DNA of 64,000 bases, taken from positions 1,426,001 through 1,490,000 of the forward strand of contig NZ_CP019701.2 in assembly GCF_002005205.3 (NCBI RefSeq). Reading direction: 5' to 3'. The stretch comes from Rhizobium rhizogenes. GTDB lineage: Bacteria; Pseudomonadota; Alphaproteobacteria; Rhizobiales; Rhizobiaceae. The notes below the pieces were generated by a model. The model saw only the letters and a list, made by a program, of their open reading frames with translations. It was not told the DNA's origin and searched no databases. The position numbers and the translations under genes were made by a program. Below are positions 37,617 through 47,875 of the stretch, piece by piece (position 1 is the first letter of the stretch; each line of letters opens with the position of its first letter).

Positions 37617-38036
37617 ATGAAAACAGCCCTCGTTCTCATGACCTTCCTTGGCTGCGACGACAGCGCCACCGATTGCCATTACCTCGCCACCTCGCAGCAG
37701 CGCTGGACGAGCATCGAACTGTGCGACGCCGTGTCGGAAAAGGAATTGGAGCGTTACGCCAACGCGCCCTACCCCGTCGTGGTGGCCGTGTGCCAGACAC
37801 CGGGTGAGCAGGCCCCGCAGACGGCCGGCGCGCAACCTCCCGCCACGGCACCGGCGACTACACCGCAGGCAACGGCGGCGGTTACGCCGAAGGAAGAGGA
37901 AAGTCTCACCAAACAGGCAATCAGTCGCGTCAGCCGGATCCTGCCTTCCACCGAAGGCATAAAGCACCTCCTGGGGACACCGGTGAGGATGGTTGAAAAC
38001 AGCTATTCCTGGATTGCCAAACGGTTCGACAAGTGA
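37617..38036 (+). CDS. Hypothetical protein, Pro/Ala/Thr linker
   Basis: The 139-aa product has three parts: an N-terminal section with three cysteines (FLGCDD, TDCHYL, ELCDAV, about 1-60), a Pro/Ala/Thr-rich linker (about 62-95), and a C-terminal amphipathic part (TKQAISRVSRILPSTEGIKH). The first 12 residues are hydrophobic but too short for a normal signal peptide. GAGGCAACACACCCC precedes the ATG. I do not recognise the family. Confidence 0.6.
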   Translation: MKTALVLMTFLGCDDSATDCHYLATSQQRWTSIELCDAVSEKELERYANAPYPVVVAVCQTPGEQAPQTAGAQPPATAPATTPQATAAVTPKEEESLTKQAISRVSRILPSTEGIKHLLGTPVRMVENSYSWIAKRFDK

Positions 38037-38120
38037 CTGCGGGAAATGTCACGCCAGCTTTCTTTGCCGCTGCAATGCAGAGGGTTCCTGTGAGAGGATG
38101 CACCCGCGGAAACCCGGACC

Positions 38121-39275
38121 TTACGCCGCCTCGACCGTCAGCGCTTCCGCATAATATCGCGCCCTCTGCCGTTCTTCGGCAATGGCGAGCTTGCGCACGG
38201 CATGCAGCAGCTCGAACAGTGTCTCGGAGCCGTTGACGTCGCGGAAATGCGCCAGCAATTCCGCCGAGACGGAGGCCGCCACATCGGAAAGCTGCGAACG
38301 GGCCGCGCGCCGCCACATCAGCGTCGCCTCGATGAAGACATCGACGACATCACCCGAAAGACCGATCGACTGGAACAGGGCCTTCAGCGCATGCGGCCGC
38401 CCGGTCGCCAGAATGGCGCGCACCTTGCGGTCATCGAGACCGGAGAGATTGACCATGGCCGCCGTGAAGAATTCCAGCCGGCCCGAACAGACGGCATGGA
38501 TGAGCAGCGCCGGCGTCAGTTCCAGCCGCTGGCGCAGATGCTCCACCAGCGCCGGCAGTTCCGGCGCGGAAACGCTGGCGGCGATGAGGATGGTGGCGGA
38601 ATCCTCCGCCTCGCGGAAAAGATTGTCGGCGCGGTTTTGCGCGATCATCGCGTGAACCAGCGCCGAACCCGCCAGAGCTTCACTGATGCGGCCCATCAAC
38701 AGGTGGCGCGCGTCGGCGGGCAGTTCGTCGCGGCAAAGCAGGAGGTCGCGTATATCCGCATCGCAGCCATGGCGCTCGGCAATGCGCCGCAGTGAAAACG
38801 GCGTGATGAAGGCATCGTCATTTTCGAGCAGGATGATGGTTTCCGGCAGATCGCCGACTTCGGCAAGCGCCGCACAGACGCCACGCGGCAGGCCGGGCCT
38901 TGCGGCAATGAGGGAGCGCGTCAGGCTTTCGCCGCGCCCGGCAAGATCGACCAGATCGGCCTCACCCAGAACCGGCGAACGGGCAATCACCGTGCAGGCG
39001 ATTTCCGGCTGGTCTTCGGCAAGTGAAACAAGAATGGCGCGCGGTGCGTCATGGGCATCCGCCAGCGCCTCGGCAAGCGCCAGCCGCACACGTGGCGAAG
39101 GGTCGTCAAGCAGATAGGTCATCGCCATATAGGCGGCATCGCGGTTCTCCCGCGCCATGTCGGAATGCAGATAGGCACGGCCGAGAGCATTGGCGGCCTT
39201 TGCCCGCTCGGTCGATCCAGCCTTTTCAGACCAGCGAAGAAATGCCTGTACGATCACCTGAGCCTCGAAACACAT
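38121..39275 (-). CDS. DUF2336 protein, helical-repeat
   Basis: The 384-aa, all-alpha protein has HEAT-like repeats, e.g. AYMAMTYLLDDPSPRVRLAL, ALAEALADAHDAPRAILVSL and AALAEVGDLPETIILLENDD. This fits the DUF2336 family of rhizobia and Caulobacterales. Such repeats bind proteins, but no role is known here. There is no signal or membrane segment. The ATG at 39275 (MCFEAQVIV) is used; a TTG nine bases upstream and a GTG at Val7 are alternatives. Confidence 0.75.
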   Translation of the reverse strand: MCFEAQVIVQAFLRWSEKAGSTERAKAANALGRAYLHSDMARENRDAAYMAMTYLLDDPSPRVRLALAEALADAHDAPRAILVSLAEDQPEIACTVIARSPVLGEADLVDLAGRGESLTRSLIAARPGLPRGVCAALAEVGDLPETIILLENDDAFITPFSLRRIAERHGCDADIRDLLLCRDELPADARHLLMGRISEALAGSALVHAMIAQNRADNLFREAEDSATILIAASVSAPELPALVEHLRQRLELTPALLIHAVCSGRLEFFTAAMVNLSGLDDRKVRAILATGRPHALKALFQSIGLSGDVVDVFIEATLMWRRAARSQLSDVAASVSAELLAHFRDVNGSETLFELLHAVRKLAIAEERQRARYYAEALTVEAA

Positions 39276-39387
39276 TCGCAACAATGGATGACGGCATCAT
39301 CGCCGCCACCATGTATAAAACTCTAGGCGCAAATGGTTTACGTTTGGTTCACCATAAAAATTAACCGCCGCGGAAGAAGGACTATAT

Positions 39388-39998
39388 TTACGGCGCAGTA
39401 GAGGGGCGTTGCAGCTGGAATACATCGCTGCCGCCGTCGCAGTAATCCATATAGCCCATGCGCGCCACGGGGCGGGCAAGCCCCATGTCGATGCGGCCAT
39501 CGCGTATGATCGTCTCATCGATATGGATCGCCATGACCTGACCGATCACCATCCAGGACTCCGATGGCTTTCCATCGACGTCCTCAAGCTGCTGTATCTG
39601 GGTGACACGGCATTCCAGAACCGCCAATGCCTCGCCCACGAAGGGCGCATCCACCACCCGGCCATCGACGGCGGTGAGGCCGGCAAGCCGGAACTCGTCG
39701 ACATCATAGGCAACCGGTGCGGAAGAGGCATTCATCCGGTCCACTAGGTGGCGGCTGACGAGATTGGCGGTGAAGACGCCGGTCTCCTCGACATTGCGAA
39801 GGCTGTCCTTCCTGCCGCTGGAAGAAAACATGACGAGCTTCGGCCGATCCGAAATCGCGTTGAAGAAGGAATAGGGCGAGAGGTTCATGGAACCGTCCCT
39901 GCCCTTCGAGCCGATCCAGCCGATCGGTCGCGGCGCGACGATGGCCTTGAAAGGATCATGCGGCAGGCCGTGCCGGTTGGTATCGGTGGTATAGAACA

Positions 39999-39999
<1 letters not shown>
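39388..39999 (-). CDS. Flavin reductase-like flavoprotein
   Basis: The 203-aa protein has the FMN-binding split-barrel fold of the flavin-reductase-like (DIM6/NTAB) group. HDPFKAIVAPRPIGWIGSKG (about 14-33) and NLSPYSFFNAISDRPKLVMF (about 39-58) are diagnostic of members that bind FMN and reduce it or related substrates. It follows a nitroreductase gene with a TGATG overlap, so the two are translated together and may share a redox task. Confidence 0.85.
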
Positions 40000-40604
<605 letters not shown>

Positions 40605-40690
40605 TCATCGCGAAAATATGGGCCTTGAAATAGCCACGGCATTGGTTTTGAAGTGGTCCGGGAAAATCAAGAAGTCAATCGGTATCGAAA

Positions 40691-41671
40691 ATGTCTGCAA
40701 TCAAAATCGCGGCACGTCTGACCATTGCATGTGCCGCGCTTGGCCTTTTATCGCAAGCCGCTTTTTCGCAGGATGCCTTTAAAGACTTCAAGCAGCTCGG
40801 CGGCACGCCGAAAATGCCGAAACTCAATGCTTTCACCGCCCCGACTGCACCCAATGCCCCGGAAAGCACCGCCCGCGACATCGCCATGGAAGCCAAGCTG
40901 ACCAGCGAAGGCGAAGCGGTGAAGGAGGGCCTGTCCTGGCGCGTCTTCAGCCCCATCCCCGGTACGGACGGCAAGCTGCCGATGCTGGCAAGTTCGGAGG
41001 GCGGTTCGGCGGAATTTCATCTGGTGCCGGGCGAATATTTCGTCAATGTCGCCTTCGGTCGCGCCGGCGTCACCAAGAAACTCAATATCCCGGCCTCCGG
41101 CAACGTCCAGAAACAGGTGCTGATTCTCGATGCGGGCGGTTTCGTGCTGAATGCGGTCGCGGGTTCCGACAGGCAGATTTCCGGCAACCAGCTGAAATTT
41201 TCCGTTTATTCCTCCGACGCCCGCCCGGATGGGGAACGCGGCCTCGTCATGGCCGATATCAAACCCAACACCATCGTCCGCCTCAATGCCGGCACCTATC
41301 ACGTGGTTTCCGAATACGGCAACGTCAACGCGGTGGTGCGCGCCGATATCCAGGTTGAAGCCGGCAAACTCACCGAAGCGACCCTGCAGCACCGGGCGGC
41401 GCAGATCACCCTGAAACTGGTATCGGAAGAAGGCGGTGAGGCGATTGCCGATACGGCCTGGTCCGTGCTGAACGGCGGCGGCGACGTGGTGAATGAAAGC
41501 GTCAGCGCGTTTTCGACCATGGTTCTGGCGGAAGGCGAATATACCGCCATCGCCCGCAACAAGGACAAGGTCTTCCAGCGCAATTTCAAGGTTACGTCAG
41601 GCCAGGATTCCGATGTGGAAGTGCTGATGAAGGATCAGGCGCCGGAAGACATGACCGGGGATTTCGAGTAG
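40691..41671 (+). CDS. Exported protein with three similar beta domains
   Basis: The 326-aa product begins with a signal peptide (cleavage near AAFS-QD). About 35 Pro/Ala/Thr-rich residues follow, then what look like three successive beta-rich repeats of roughly 85 residues. Each has a pattern of a short conserved strand (LSWRVFSP, LKFSVYSS, TAWSVLNG), a Gly/acidic turn, and a closing LVPGEYFVNVAFG / LNAGTYHVVSEYG / LAEGEYTAIARNK strand. This is an Ig- or prealbumin-like layout. It may bind carbohydrate or cell wall. I recognise no named family. A RIME-like repeat and the thrS terminator follow. Confidence 0.7.
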   Translation: MSAIKIAARLTIACAALGLLSQAAFSQDAFKDFKQLGGTPKMPKLNAFTAPTAPNAPESTARDIAMEAKLTSEGEAVKEGLSWRVFSPIPGTDGKLPMLASSEGGSAEFHLVPGEYFVNVAFGRAGVTKKLNIPASGNVQKQVLILDAGGFVLNAVAGSDRQISGNQLKFSVYSSDARPDGERGLVMADIKPNTIVRLNAGTYHVVSEYGNVNAVVRADIQVEAGKLTEATLQHRAAQITLKLVSEEGGEAIADTAWSVLNGGGDVVNESVSAFSTMVLAEGEYTAIARNKDKVFQRNFKVTSGQDSDVEVLMKDQAPEDMTGDFE

Positions 41672-41690
41672 GCGTCACCCACATCTCATC

Positions 41691-41803
41691 CGTCATGCCG
41701 GACTTGATCCGGCATCCAGCCACGACGCGTCTGCGTCGTGAAGAGAGTCTTTCGCGATCAAGGACTTGATCGCGCTGGACCCCGGATCTAGTCCGGGGTT
41801 ACG
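41691..41803 (-). repeat. RIME-like palindromic repeat, copy 2
   Basis: This 113-bp element has the same modules as the copy at 2851-2962 but reversed: TGCCGGACTTGATCCGGCA, then ACGACGCGTCTGCGTCGT, then GCGATCAAGGACTTGATCGC, then CCCCGGATCTAGTCCGGGG. The sequence differs at scattered positions, often with compensating changes in the paired arm. Confidence 0.88.
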
Positions 41804-41851
41804 GACGTGAATGCGTCGCCTTTGCCAGTGTAATTACCCGCACACCCCCCA

Positions 41852-41880
41852 CAAACAAAAACGGCCCCCGAAGGGGCCGT
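41852..41880 (-). terminator. thrS terminator
   Basis: The stem ACGGCCCC / GGGGCCGT has a CGAA loop and TTTTGTTTGT on the minus strand. It lies eight bases past the thrS stop. Confidence 0.9.
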
Positions 41881-41888
41881 AACTGTTA

Positions 41889-43892
41889 TCAGGCAAGCTG
41901 CTTCTTCGCCGCAAGCTTGCGCTTCACATCCGGCGGCGTCGCCTCGTCCACGAGGCTGGTAATCGCGTCTTCGAGCGACATCGGCGTCTGGTTCTGCGAA
42001 CCGAGACGGCGGATGTTGACGGTGCGCTCCTCCGCTTCCTTGCGACCGCAGACGATGATGACCGGAACCTTGGTCACCGAATGCTCACGGATCTTGTAGT
42101 TGATCTTCTCGTTGCGGAAGTCGGTTTCCACCGCCATGCCCGCCTCGCGCAGCGCTTCAGCCACTTCACGGCCGTAATCATCCGCATCCGAGGTGATCGT
42201 CGCGACCACGACCTGAAGCGGCGCGAACCACAGCGGCATATGACCGGCGAAGTTCTCGATGAGAATGCCGAGGAAGCGCTCCATGGAGCCGCAGATGGCG
42301 CGATGGATCATCACCGGCTGCGTCTTTTCGGAGTTCTGGTCGATATAGAAGGCGCCGAAGCGTTCCGGCAGGTTGAAATCCACCTGCGTCGTGCCGCACT
42401 GCCATTCGCGGCCGATGGCGTCCTTCAGCGTATATTCGAACTTCGGCCCGTAGAACGCGCCCTCGCCCGGCAGGATGCCGGTCTTGATGCGGCCTTCGGA
42501 CTGCTCTTCGATGGTCTTCAGAACATCCATCATCACGCTTTCGGCGCGATCCCAGAGATCGTCGGAACCGACGCGCTTTTCCGGGCGCGTGGACAGCTTG
42601 ACGACGACTTCGCTGAAGCCGAAATCCTCATAGACGGAGAGGATCAGATCGTTGATGCGCAGGCATTCCGCCGCCATCTGCTCTTCGGTGCAGAAGACAT
42701 GCGCATCGTCCTGCGTGAAGCCGCGAACGCGCATCAGGCCGTGCAGCGCGCCGGAAGCCTCGTAACGATGCACGGTGCCAAATTCCGCAAGGCGGACAGG
42801 CATTTCGCGGTAAGACTTCAAGCCATGCTTGAAGATTTGCACGTGACCCGGGCAGTTCATCGGCTTCAGGGCGAAGACGCGCTGATCGGCTTCCTCGTCA
42901 TCGGGATGGGTGAAGGCATGGGCGGATTTCACCGCGAACATGTTTTCCTGATACCAGCCCCAGTGACCGGAGGTTTCCCACAGCGATTTGTCCAGCACCT
43001 GCGGCGCATTGACTTCCTGATAGGTATTGGCGAGCCGGCGGCGCATATAGGCCGTCAGCGTCTGGAACATGCGCCAGCCCTTGCCGTGCCAGAACACGAC
43101 GCCCGGACCCTCTTCCTGAAAATGGAACAGGTCCATTTCGCGGCCAAGGCGGCGGTGGTCGCGCTTTTCGGCTTCGGCCAGAATGTGGAGATAATTGTCC
43201 AGCTCTTCCTGCGTCGCCCAGGCGGTGCCGTAGATGCGCGACAGCATCGCATTGTTGCTGTCACCGCGCCAATAGGCTCCGGCCACCTTCATCAGCTTGA
43301 AGGCCGTGCCGATCTGCCCCGTGGAGGCCATATGCGGACCACGGCAAAGATCGAACCAGTCACCCTGATAATAGATCTTCAGGTCCTGACCTTCGGGAAT
43401 GGCATCAACCAGCTCGACCTTGTAGTTCTCACCCTTGGCGGCAAACACGTCCTTGGCCTTTTCGCGCGACCAGATTTCGCGGGTGAACGGCTTGTTGCGC
43501 TGGATGATTTCCTTCATCCGCTTTTCGATCTTCGGCAGATCTTCCGGCGTGAAGGGTTCGTTCTTGGCGAAGTCGTAATAAAAGCCGTTCTCGATGACAG
43601 GGCCGATCGTCACCTGCGTGCCGGGCCACAGTTCCTGCACGGCTTCCGCCATGACGTGCGCGGCATCGTGGCGGATGAGTTCCAGCGCACGCCCGTCTTC
43701 ACGCGTAACGATCTCGATCTTGCCATCGGTGATGGTCTCGGACAAATCGCGCACAGTACCGTCAAGCGCAATGGCGACAGCCTTCTTGGCAAGCGATTTG
43801 GAAATGGATTCGGCGACCTCGCGGCCGGTCGTACCGGCGGGGTAGCTGCGCACGGATCCATCGGGAAATGTAAGGGAAATGGCTTCAGACAT
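41889..43892 (-). CDS. thrS: Threonyl-tRNA synthetase
   Basis: This class II synthetase charges tRNA-Thr and edits mischarged serine. The protein is 667 aa. It has an N-terminal TGS domain ([19 protein letters not shown], about 5-23), an editing domain with [20 protein letters not shown] (about 74-93), and a catalytic core with the zinc cysteine in [13 protein letters not shown]. Motif 2 is [20 protein letters not shown], motif 3 is [17 protein letters not shown], and an anticodon-binding domain lies at the end. The ATG at 43892 gives the normal TGS start. A strong terminator follows. Confidence 0.97.
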   Translation of the reverse strand: MSEAISLTFPDGSVRSYPAGTTGREVAESISKSLAKKAVAIALDGTVRDLSETITDGKIEIVTREDGRALELIRHDAAHVMAEAVQELWPGTQVTIGPVIENGFYYDFAKNEPFTPEDLPKIEKRMKEIIQRNKPFTREIWSREKAKDVFAAKGENYKVELVDAIPEGQDLKIYYQGDWFDLCRGPHMASTGQIGTAFKLMKVAGAYWRGDSNNAMLSRIYGTAWATQEELDNYLHILAEAEKRDHRRLGREMDLFHFQEEGPGVVFWHGKGWRMFQTLTAYMRRRLANTYQEVNAPQVLDKSLWETSGHWGWYQENMFAVKSAHAFTHPDDEEADQRVFALKPMNCPGHVQIFKHGLKSYREMPVRLAEFGTVHRYEASGALHGLMRVRGFTQDDAHVFCTEEQMAAECLRINDLILSVYEDFGFSEVVVKLSTRPEKRVGSDDLWDRAESVMMDVLKTIEEQSEGRIKTGILPGEGAFYGPKFEYTLKDAIGREWQCGTTQVDFNLPERFGAFYIDQNSEKTQPVMIHRAICGSMERFLGILIENFAGHMPLWFAPLQVVVATITSDADDYGREVAEALREAGMAVETDFRNEKINYKIREHSVTKVPVIIVCGRKEAEERTVNIRRLGSQNQTPMSLEDAITSLVDEATPPDVKRKLAAKKQLA

Positions 43893-44018
43893 TGTCGAAT
43901 TCTCCTGTCCAGTCCCGCCAACGAATGCGGGTGGTGTTGGAATAATGATCTGCCCGCGACAGGCGGACAGGCAGGCTGATAAAGGCTTTTGCCATTGCAG
44001 TCAAAGGCGAAGGATAGC

Positions 44019-44543
44019 TCAGCGAAGCATTTGCGCGAGACCATTGACCGTATTGGCGTTGCGGGTGGTGCCGATACCGAGCCTTTTGGTGGTCAGCACG
44101 GACAGCAGCCTGCTCTCGCTCGGCTTACCGCCAAAATCGATCCATAGATCGCCGCCGGCAAGAGCGATTCTTTCCCTTTCGCGGTATTTCTCCAGCAATT
44201 CGAGGACGCCGTTGTCCAGCGGCGCCCGCATCACCCGGACGCAGACATCCGGCGGATTGCCCTGGGCGAAAGGATTGTCCGCCGCCAGTTTCAGCCAGTC
44301 GTCACCCGAACGAACGAGAATATCGACATGTTTGCCGAAACGGCGTTCGAAGGCGCGCTCCAGCCTGTCCTCAATCTCGTGAACAGATGCCGCCCCGGCG
44401 CGAAAAACCAGATTTCCCGTAGCGACCAAGGTTCTGCATTCGGCAAATCCCAGCTCTTCCGCCAATGCCCGCAGATCGGCCATGACGAGCCGCTTGCCGG
44501 CGCCCAGCACGATGCTGTGCAGCAGGGCCACATAGTCATTCAT
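44019..44543 (-). CDS. DUF1697 protein
   Basis: The 174-aa protein matches DUF1697: YVALLHSIVLGAGKRLVMADLR near the start (about 4-25), ALAEELGFAECRTLVATGNL (about 26-45), and C-terminal SRLLSVLTTKRLGIGTTRNANTV. Function is unknown. Its ATG overlaps the stop of yidD (ATGA), so it is probably translated with it. An upstream extension to 44681 is an out-of-family reading through yidD. Confidence 0.82.
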   Translation of the reverse strand: MNDYVALLHSIVLGAGKRLVMADLRALAEELGFAECRTLVATGNLVFRAGAASVHEIEDRLERAFERRFGKHVDILVRSGDDWLKLAADNPFAQGNPPDVCVRVMRAPLDNGVLELLEKYRERERIALAGGDLWIDFGGKPSESRLLSVLTTKRLGIGTTRNANTVNGLAQMLR

Positions 44544-44899
44544 CGATGCAGGCTCCAGTAACGCCACGGCATCCACCAGCGCCTGCTGCCATCGAGCACT
44601 TCCGGCACCGGGTCCAGCCCGCTGGTGCCGCCCGGCCCGCAGCGCGCGACGCGAAACAGCGTCATCCATCCGCCGGCCCAAAGCCCGTGTCGGGCGATGG
44701 CTTCATAACCATATTCGGAACAGGTCGGAATATGACGGCAGGAATTTCCGACGAAGCCGGAGAGTGTCAATTGATAAAGCCGGATGAAACCGACGCCCAG
44801 AAGCCGCCCCGGCGTTTTGGCGAAACTGCCCGTCCAGTTGCGGGATCGGCCCGCCTTTTCCGCCGCCTGCTGGTGCCGGCAACCCGGTTCGCCGCACAT
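44540..44899 (-). CDS. yidD: Membrane protein insertion efficiency factor YidD
   Basis: YidD is a small membrane-associated protein that aids YidC-dependent insertion. The protein is 119 aa. The family core is LYQLTLSGFVGNSCRHIPTC (about 41-60), SEYGYEAIARHGLWAGGWMT (about 61-80) and CGPGGTSGLDPVP. The N-terminal 30 residues, with CGEPGCRHQQ, extend beyond the usual core. The gene starts three bases after the IscU-like gene and overlaps DUF1697, forming a three-gene minus-strand operon. Confidence 0.9.
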   Translation of the reverse strand: MCGEPGCRHQQAAEKAGRSRNWTGSFAKTPGRLLGVGFIRLYQLTLSGFVGNSCRHIPTCSEYGYEAIARHGLWAGGWMTLFRVARCGPGGTSGLDPVPEVLDGSRRWWMPWRYWSLHR

Positions 44900-44902
44900 C
44901 GC

Positions 44903-45349
44903 CTAACCTGCGGCGTTGAGAGCCGGCCGTCCTTCGATCTGGTCGAGCGCATCGACCACCGCTTCGAAGGTCAGCATGGTGGAGGCGTGGCGGGCCTTGA
45001 AATCGCGGACGGGGGAAAGCACCCGCATATCCTCGAAACGGCCCGTCGGCCCCTCGCCGTCCTGTTTCAGCATGGCCAGCATGTCTTCCCGCGCCTGCCG
45101 GATTTCGCCGCTGGAAGCCCCGATGATGTGGTGCGCCATGATGGAGGCGGAGGCCTGACCGAGCGCACAGGCGCGAACCTCATGCGAAAACGCCGTCACG
45201 ACGCCGCCTTCGACCTTCAGGTAGACCTTGAGCTTCGAACCGCACAGCCGAGAGTGTTTCTCGGCGCTGGCGTCCGCATCCTCAAGAACCCCGATAAGCG
45301 GAATATTCCCGGCAAAGTCCAGAATGCGATTATTGTAGATGTCATCCAT
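44903..45349 (-). CDS. IscU/NifU-like Fe-S scaffold, third cysteine missing
   Basis: The 148-aa protein has the NifU N-terminal fold (MDDIYNNRILDFAGNIPLIG). Two of the usual three cluster cysteines are present: Cys36 in SRLCGSKL and Cys61 in EVRACALGQAS. The third is absent: where SufU/IscU has a cysteine after Arg-x-x-Cys, this reads KARHASTMLTF. Such forms are known in alphaproteobacteria. Whether they assemble clusters the usual way is uncertain. It is divergent from folE and operonic with yidD. Confidence 0.8.
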   Translation of the reverse strand: MDDIYNNRILDFAGNIPLIGVLEDADASAEKHSRLCGSKLKVYLKVEGGVVTAFSHEVRACALGQASASIMAHHIIGASSGEIRQAREDMLAMLKQDGEGPTGRFEDMRVLSPVRDFKARHASTMLTFEAVVDALDQIEGRPALNAAG

Positions 45350-45631
45350 CGTCGGTGCCCGGCGCGCTCAAGAATGTCCAAAAACAGGACAGGTCAGATT
45401 TTTCAAACACAGCGTTTGTCGCGGTGAAGCTTTCCTGCCCTTCGTTCTCATTATATGCTAACGAGCTTTCTGGACATCAAGCCGTGATCAAATTAACGGC
45501 TCCGATACCGAAATAACAGCATCGGCCTTGCCAAAATGCTGTAAAACAACCAGATAGCAGCAGCTGCGAACAAGAGTTCGCGATGAAAAACGAATTCAGG
45601 TGCGGCCTTTACCCGCATCGGGAGAGACGAA

Positions 45632-46258
45632 ATGGATGCGATCGTGAAGAATTTCCCCGGCGCTGGCGCAAAACCCGACGTGGCCGAGGCTCGCCCAAGC
45701 CAGGCGGAAGCGGAAGAAGCAGTACGCGTTCTTCTGCGTTGGGCAGGAGAAAACCCTGCCCGCGAAGGCCTTCTGGATACGCCCAAGCGCGTTGCCAAGG
45801 CCTATCGTGAGCTTTTTGCCGGTTACGAGCTGAATGTTCAGGACGTGCTGGGCACGACCTTCGAGGAAGTCGGCGGTTATGACGATGTGGTGCTGGTGCG
45901 CGACATCCCGTTCTTCTCCCATTGCGAACACCATATGGTGCCGATCGTCGGCAAGGCGCATGTCGCCTATCTTCCGGCCGGCCGCGTGCTTGGCCTGTCG
46001 AAGATCGCCCGCGTCGTCGAAATCTTCGGCCGCCGCCTGCAGACGCAGGAAAACATGACCGCGCAGATCGCAAGATCGATCGAGGAAACCTTGAAACCGC
46101 GCGGCGTGGCCGTCATGATCGACGCCGAACATATGTGCATGTCCATGCGCGGCGTCAACAAGCAGGGGTCGACGACACTGACCACCAGCTTCACCGGCAC
46201 GTTCAAGAACGATCCGGCCGAACAGGTGCGCTTCATGACCATGGTGCGGAACCGCTAA
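45632..46258 (+). CDS. folE: GTP cyclohydrolase I
   Basis: FolE converts GTP to 7,8-dihydroneopterin triphosphate, the first step of folate synthesis. The protein is 208 aa. Zinc ligands are Cys98 and His101 (SHCEHHMVP) and Cys169 (EHMCMSMRG). Other active-site text is [20 protein letters not shown] (about 121-140). An N-terminal tail of about 25 residues is variable. GGGAGAGACGAA precedes the ATG. hisI follows on the same strand after 126 bases, as in other rhizobia. Confidence 0.96.
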   Translation: MDAIVKNFPGAGAKPDVAEARPSQAEAEEAVRVLLRWAGENPAREGLLDTPKRVAKAYRELFAGYELNVQDVLGTTFEEVGGYDDVVLVRDIPFFSHCEHHMVPIVGKAHVAYLPAGRVLGLSKIARVVEIFGRRLQTQENMTAQIARSIEETLKPRGVAVMIDAEHMCMSMRGVNKQGSTTLTTSFTGTFKNDPAEQVRFMTMVRNR

Positions 46259-46384
46259 GCGCCGGACCGAAGGCCGTAACGCGGTTTTCGGAAAATCCGA
46301 TGCGCAAGAAAATCCGGAGTGGCGGAAGCGATTCCTTTCATCCGCCGCTCCCATCGTTCCGCTAGTTGATTTTCCGGGGTTACC

Positions 46385-46837
46385 ATGTCCATTCCCTTTC
46401 CATCCGCGCCAGCGGATAAGGAAGTGCTCGAAAACGCAGGCCTTTTTTCACCGAAATTCGATGAACACGGCCTTGTCACCGCCGTGGTGACCGATGCCCG
46501 TGACGGCGAATTGCTGATGGTCGCCCATATGAATGCGCAAGCCCTGTCGCTGACGCTGGAAACCGGCATCGCCCACTATTACAGCCGCTCGCGCGGCAAG
46601 ATCTGGAAGAAGGGCGAAACCTCCGGCAACCTGCAGACGGTGAAGGAATTCCGCACGGATTGCGACCAGGACGCCGTTTGGCTGAAGGTCTCCGTCGCCG
46701 GCCACGACGCCACCTGCCACACCGGTCGCCGCTCCTGCTTCTACCGCACGGTGGGGCTTGCCGACGGCAGGGCCGTGACCACGATTACCGACGACACCCG
46801 CCATTTCGATCCGGCGACGACCTATTCCGGCACATGA
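46385..46837 (+). CDS. hisI: Phosphoribosyl-AMP cyclohydrolase
   Basis: HisI performs the third step of histidine synthesis, opening the ring of phosphoribosyl-AMP. The protein is 150 aa, the stand-alone (non-fused) form. Metal and catalytic residues lie in [20 protein letters not shown] (about 59-78), [12 protein letters not shown] (about 95-106) and [11 protein letters not shown] (about 115-125). CCGGGGTTACC precedes the ATG. Confidence 0.95.
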   Translation: MSIPFPSAPADKEVLENAGLFSPKFDEHGLVTAVVTDARDGELLMVAHMNAQALSLTLETGIAHYYSRSRGKIWKKGETSGNLQTVKEFRTDCDQDAVWLKVSVAGHDATCHTGRRSCFYRTVGLADGRAVTTITDDTRHFDPATTYSGT

Positions 46838-46932
46838 ACGGCCGCCTTCCATCGGCCGCACCAATTTGCTACCAATATAGCAGGTTCCGGGGATAAGGGC
46901 GGAACCTTGTTGAACTGGCAGGGAGTGCGGTC

Positions 46933-47868
46933 ATGTTGGGATGGGGAAATCGTCACAATCAGCTCGCGGCTGGCAACCCGGAAGACCTTGAGCCACCCGT
47001 TGTCGACGCACGTGTCGATACGCGCCGGATCGCGCTGGCGCTCGGTGGCGGCGCCGCCCGCGGCTGGGCGCATATCGGCGTCCTGCGGGCGCTCGACGAG
47101 GCCGGAGTGAAGATCGGCATGATTGCCGGAACCTCGATCGGCGCTCTGGTGGGCGGTTGTTATCTCGCCGGCAAGCTTGACGAACTGGAAGAATTCGCCC
47201 GCTCCCTGACGATGCGCCGCATCGCCGGCCTGCTCGATCTGACGATCGGCGGCGGCGGGCTTTTCGGCGGCATGCGCCTTACCAAACGCATGCAGGAGCA
47301 TCTGGAAGGCCTGCGCGTCGAAAACCTCGAACACCCCTTCATCGCGGTCGCCACCGAACTGCGCACCGGTCACGAAGTCTGGATTCATCAGGGCGATCTT
47401 GTCACGGCCTTGCGCTCATCCTATGCACTGCCGGGAATTTTTGAGCCCGTGCAATGCAATGGCCGCACCCTGATCGATGGCGCGCTCGTCAATCCCGTAC
47501 CGGTTTCGGTCTGCCGGGCCTATGAGCAGGCACTCGTTGTTGCCGTCAACCTCAATTACGATCTTTTCGGCCGCTCCGCCGTGGTCAAACACGCCGCATC
47601 CTCGACGGGCGGCTCCGCATCGGTGACGGACAGCACTCCGCGCCCCGGCCTGCCGGGTGTCATGGTGCAGGCCTTCAACATCATTCAGGACCGGATTTCG
47701 CGCTCCCGTCTCGCCGGCGATCCGCCCGACCTCATGCTGCACCCGCGCATCAACGATATCGGCCTGTCGGAATTCCATCGCGCCAGCGAAGCCATCGACA
47801 GGGGATATGAGGAAACGCGCTCCCGCATTCCGGAACTGGAGCGGATGCAGCAGGCCTTCCGGCGCTGA
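46933..47868 (+). CDS. Patatin-like phospholipase
   Basis: The 311-aa protein is of the RssA/YchK patatin type with a Ser-Asp dyad. The oxyanion loop is LGGGAARGWAHIGVLRAL (about 37-54), the nucleophile elbow is GTSIG with Ser68, and the dyad aspartate is in LIDGALVNPVP (about 181). The C-terminal part (about 230-311) has no extra domain. There is no signal peptide, so it acts in the cytoplasm or at the inner membrane. The lipid substrate is unknown. Confidence 0.88.
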   Translation: MLGWGNRHNQLAAGNPEDLEPPVVDARVDTRRIALALGGGAARGWAHIGVLRALDEAGVKIGMIAGTSIGALVGGCYLAGKLDELEEFARSLTMRRIAGLLDLTIGGGGLFGGMRLTKRMQEHLEGLRVENLEHPFIAVATELRTGHEVWIHQGDLVTALRSSYALPGIFEPVQCNGRTLIDGALVNPVPVSVCRAYEQALVVAVNLNYDLFGRSAVVKHAASSTGGSASVTDSTPRPGLPGVMVQAFNIIQDRISRSRLAGDPPDLMLHPRINDIGLSEFHRASEAIDRGYEETRSRIPELERMQQAFRR

Positions 47869-47875
47869 GGAAGTC

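Noticed and set aside
42081..43979. 632-codon plus-strand frame opposite thrS
   Set aside because: Antisense shadow of thrS; His/Asp/Arg-rich and without a start signal.
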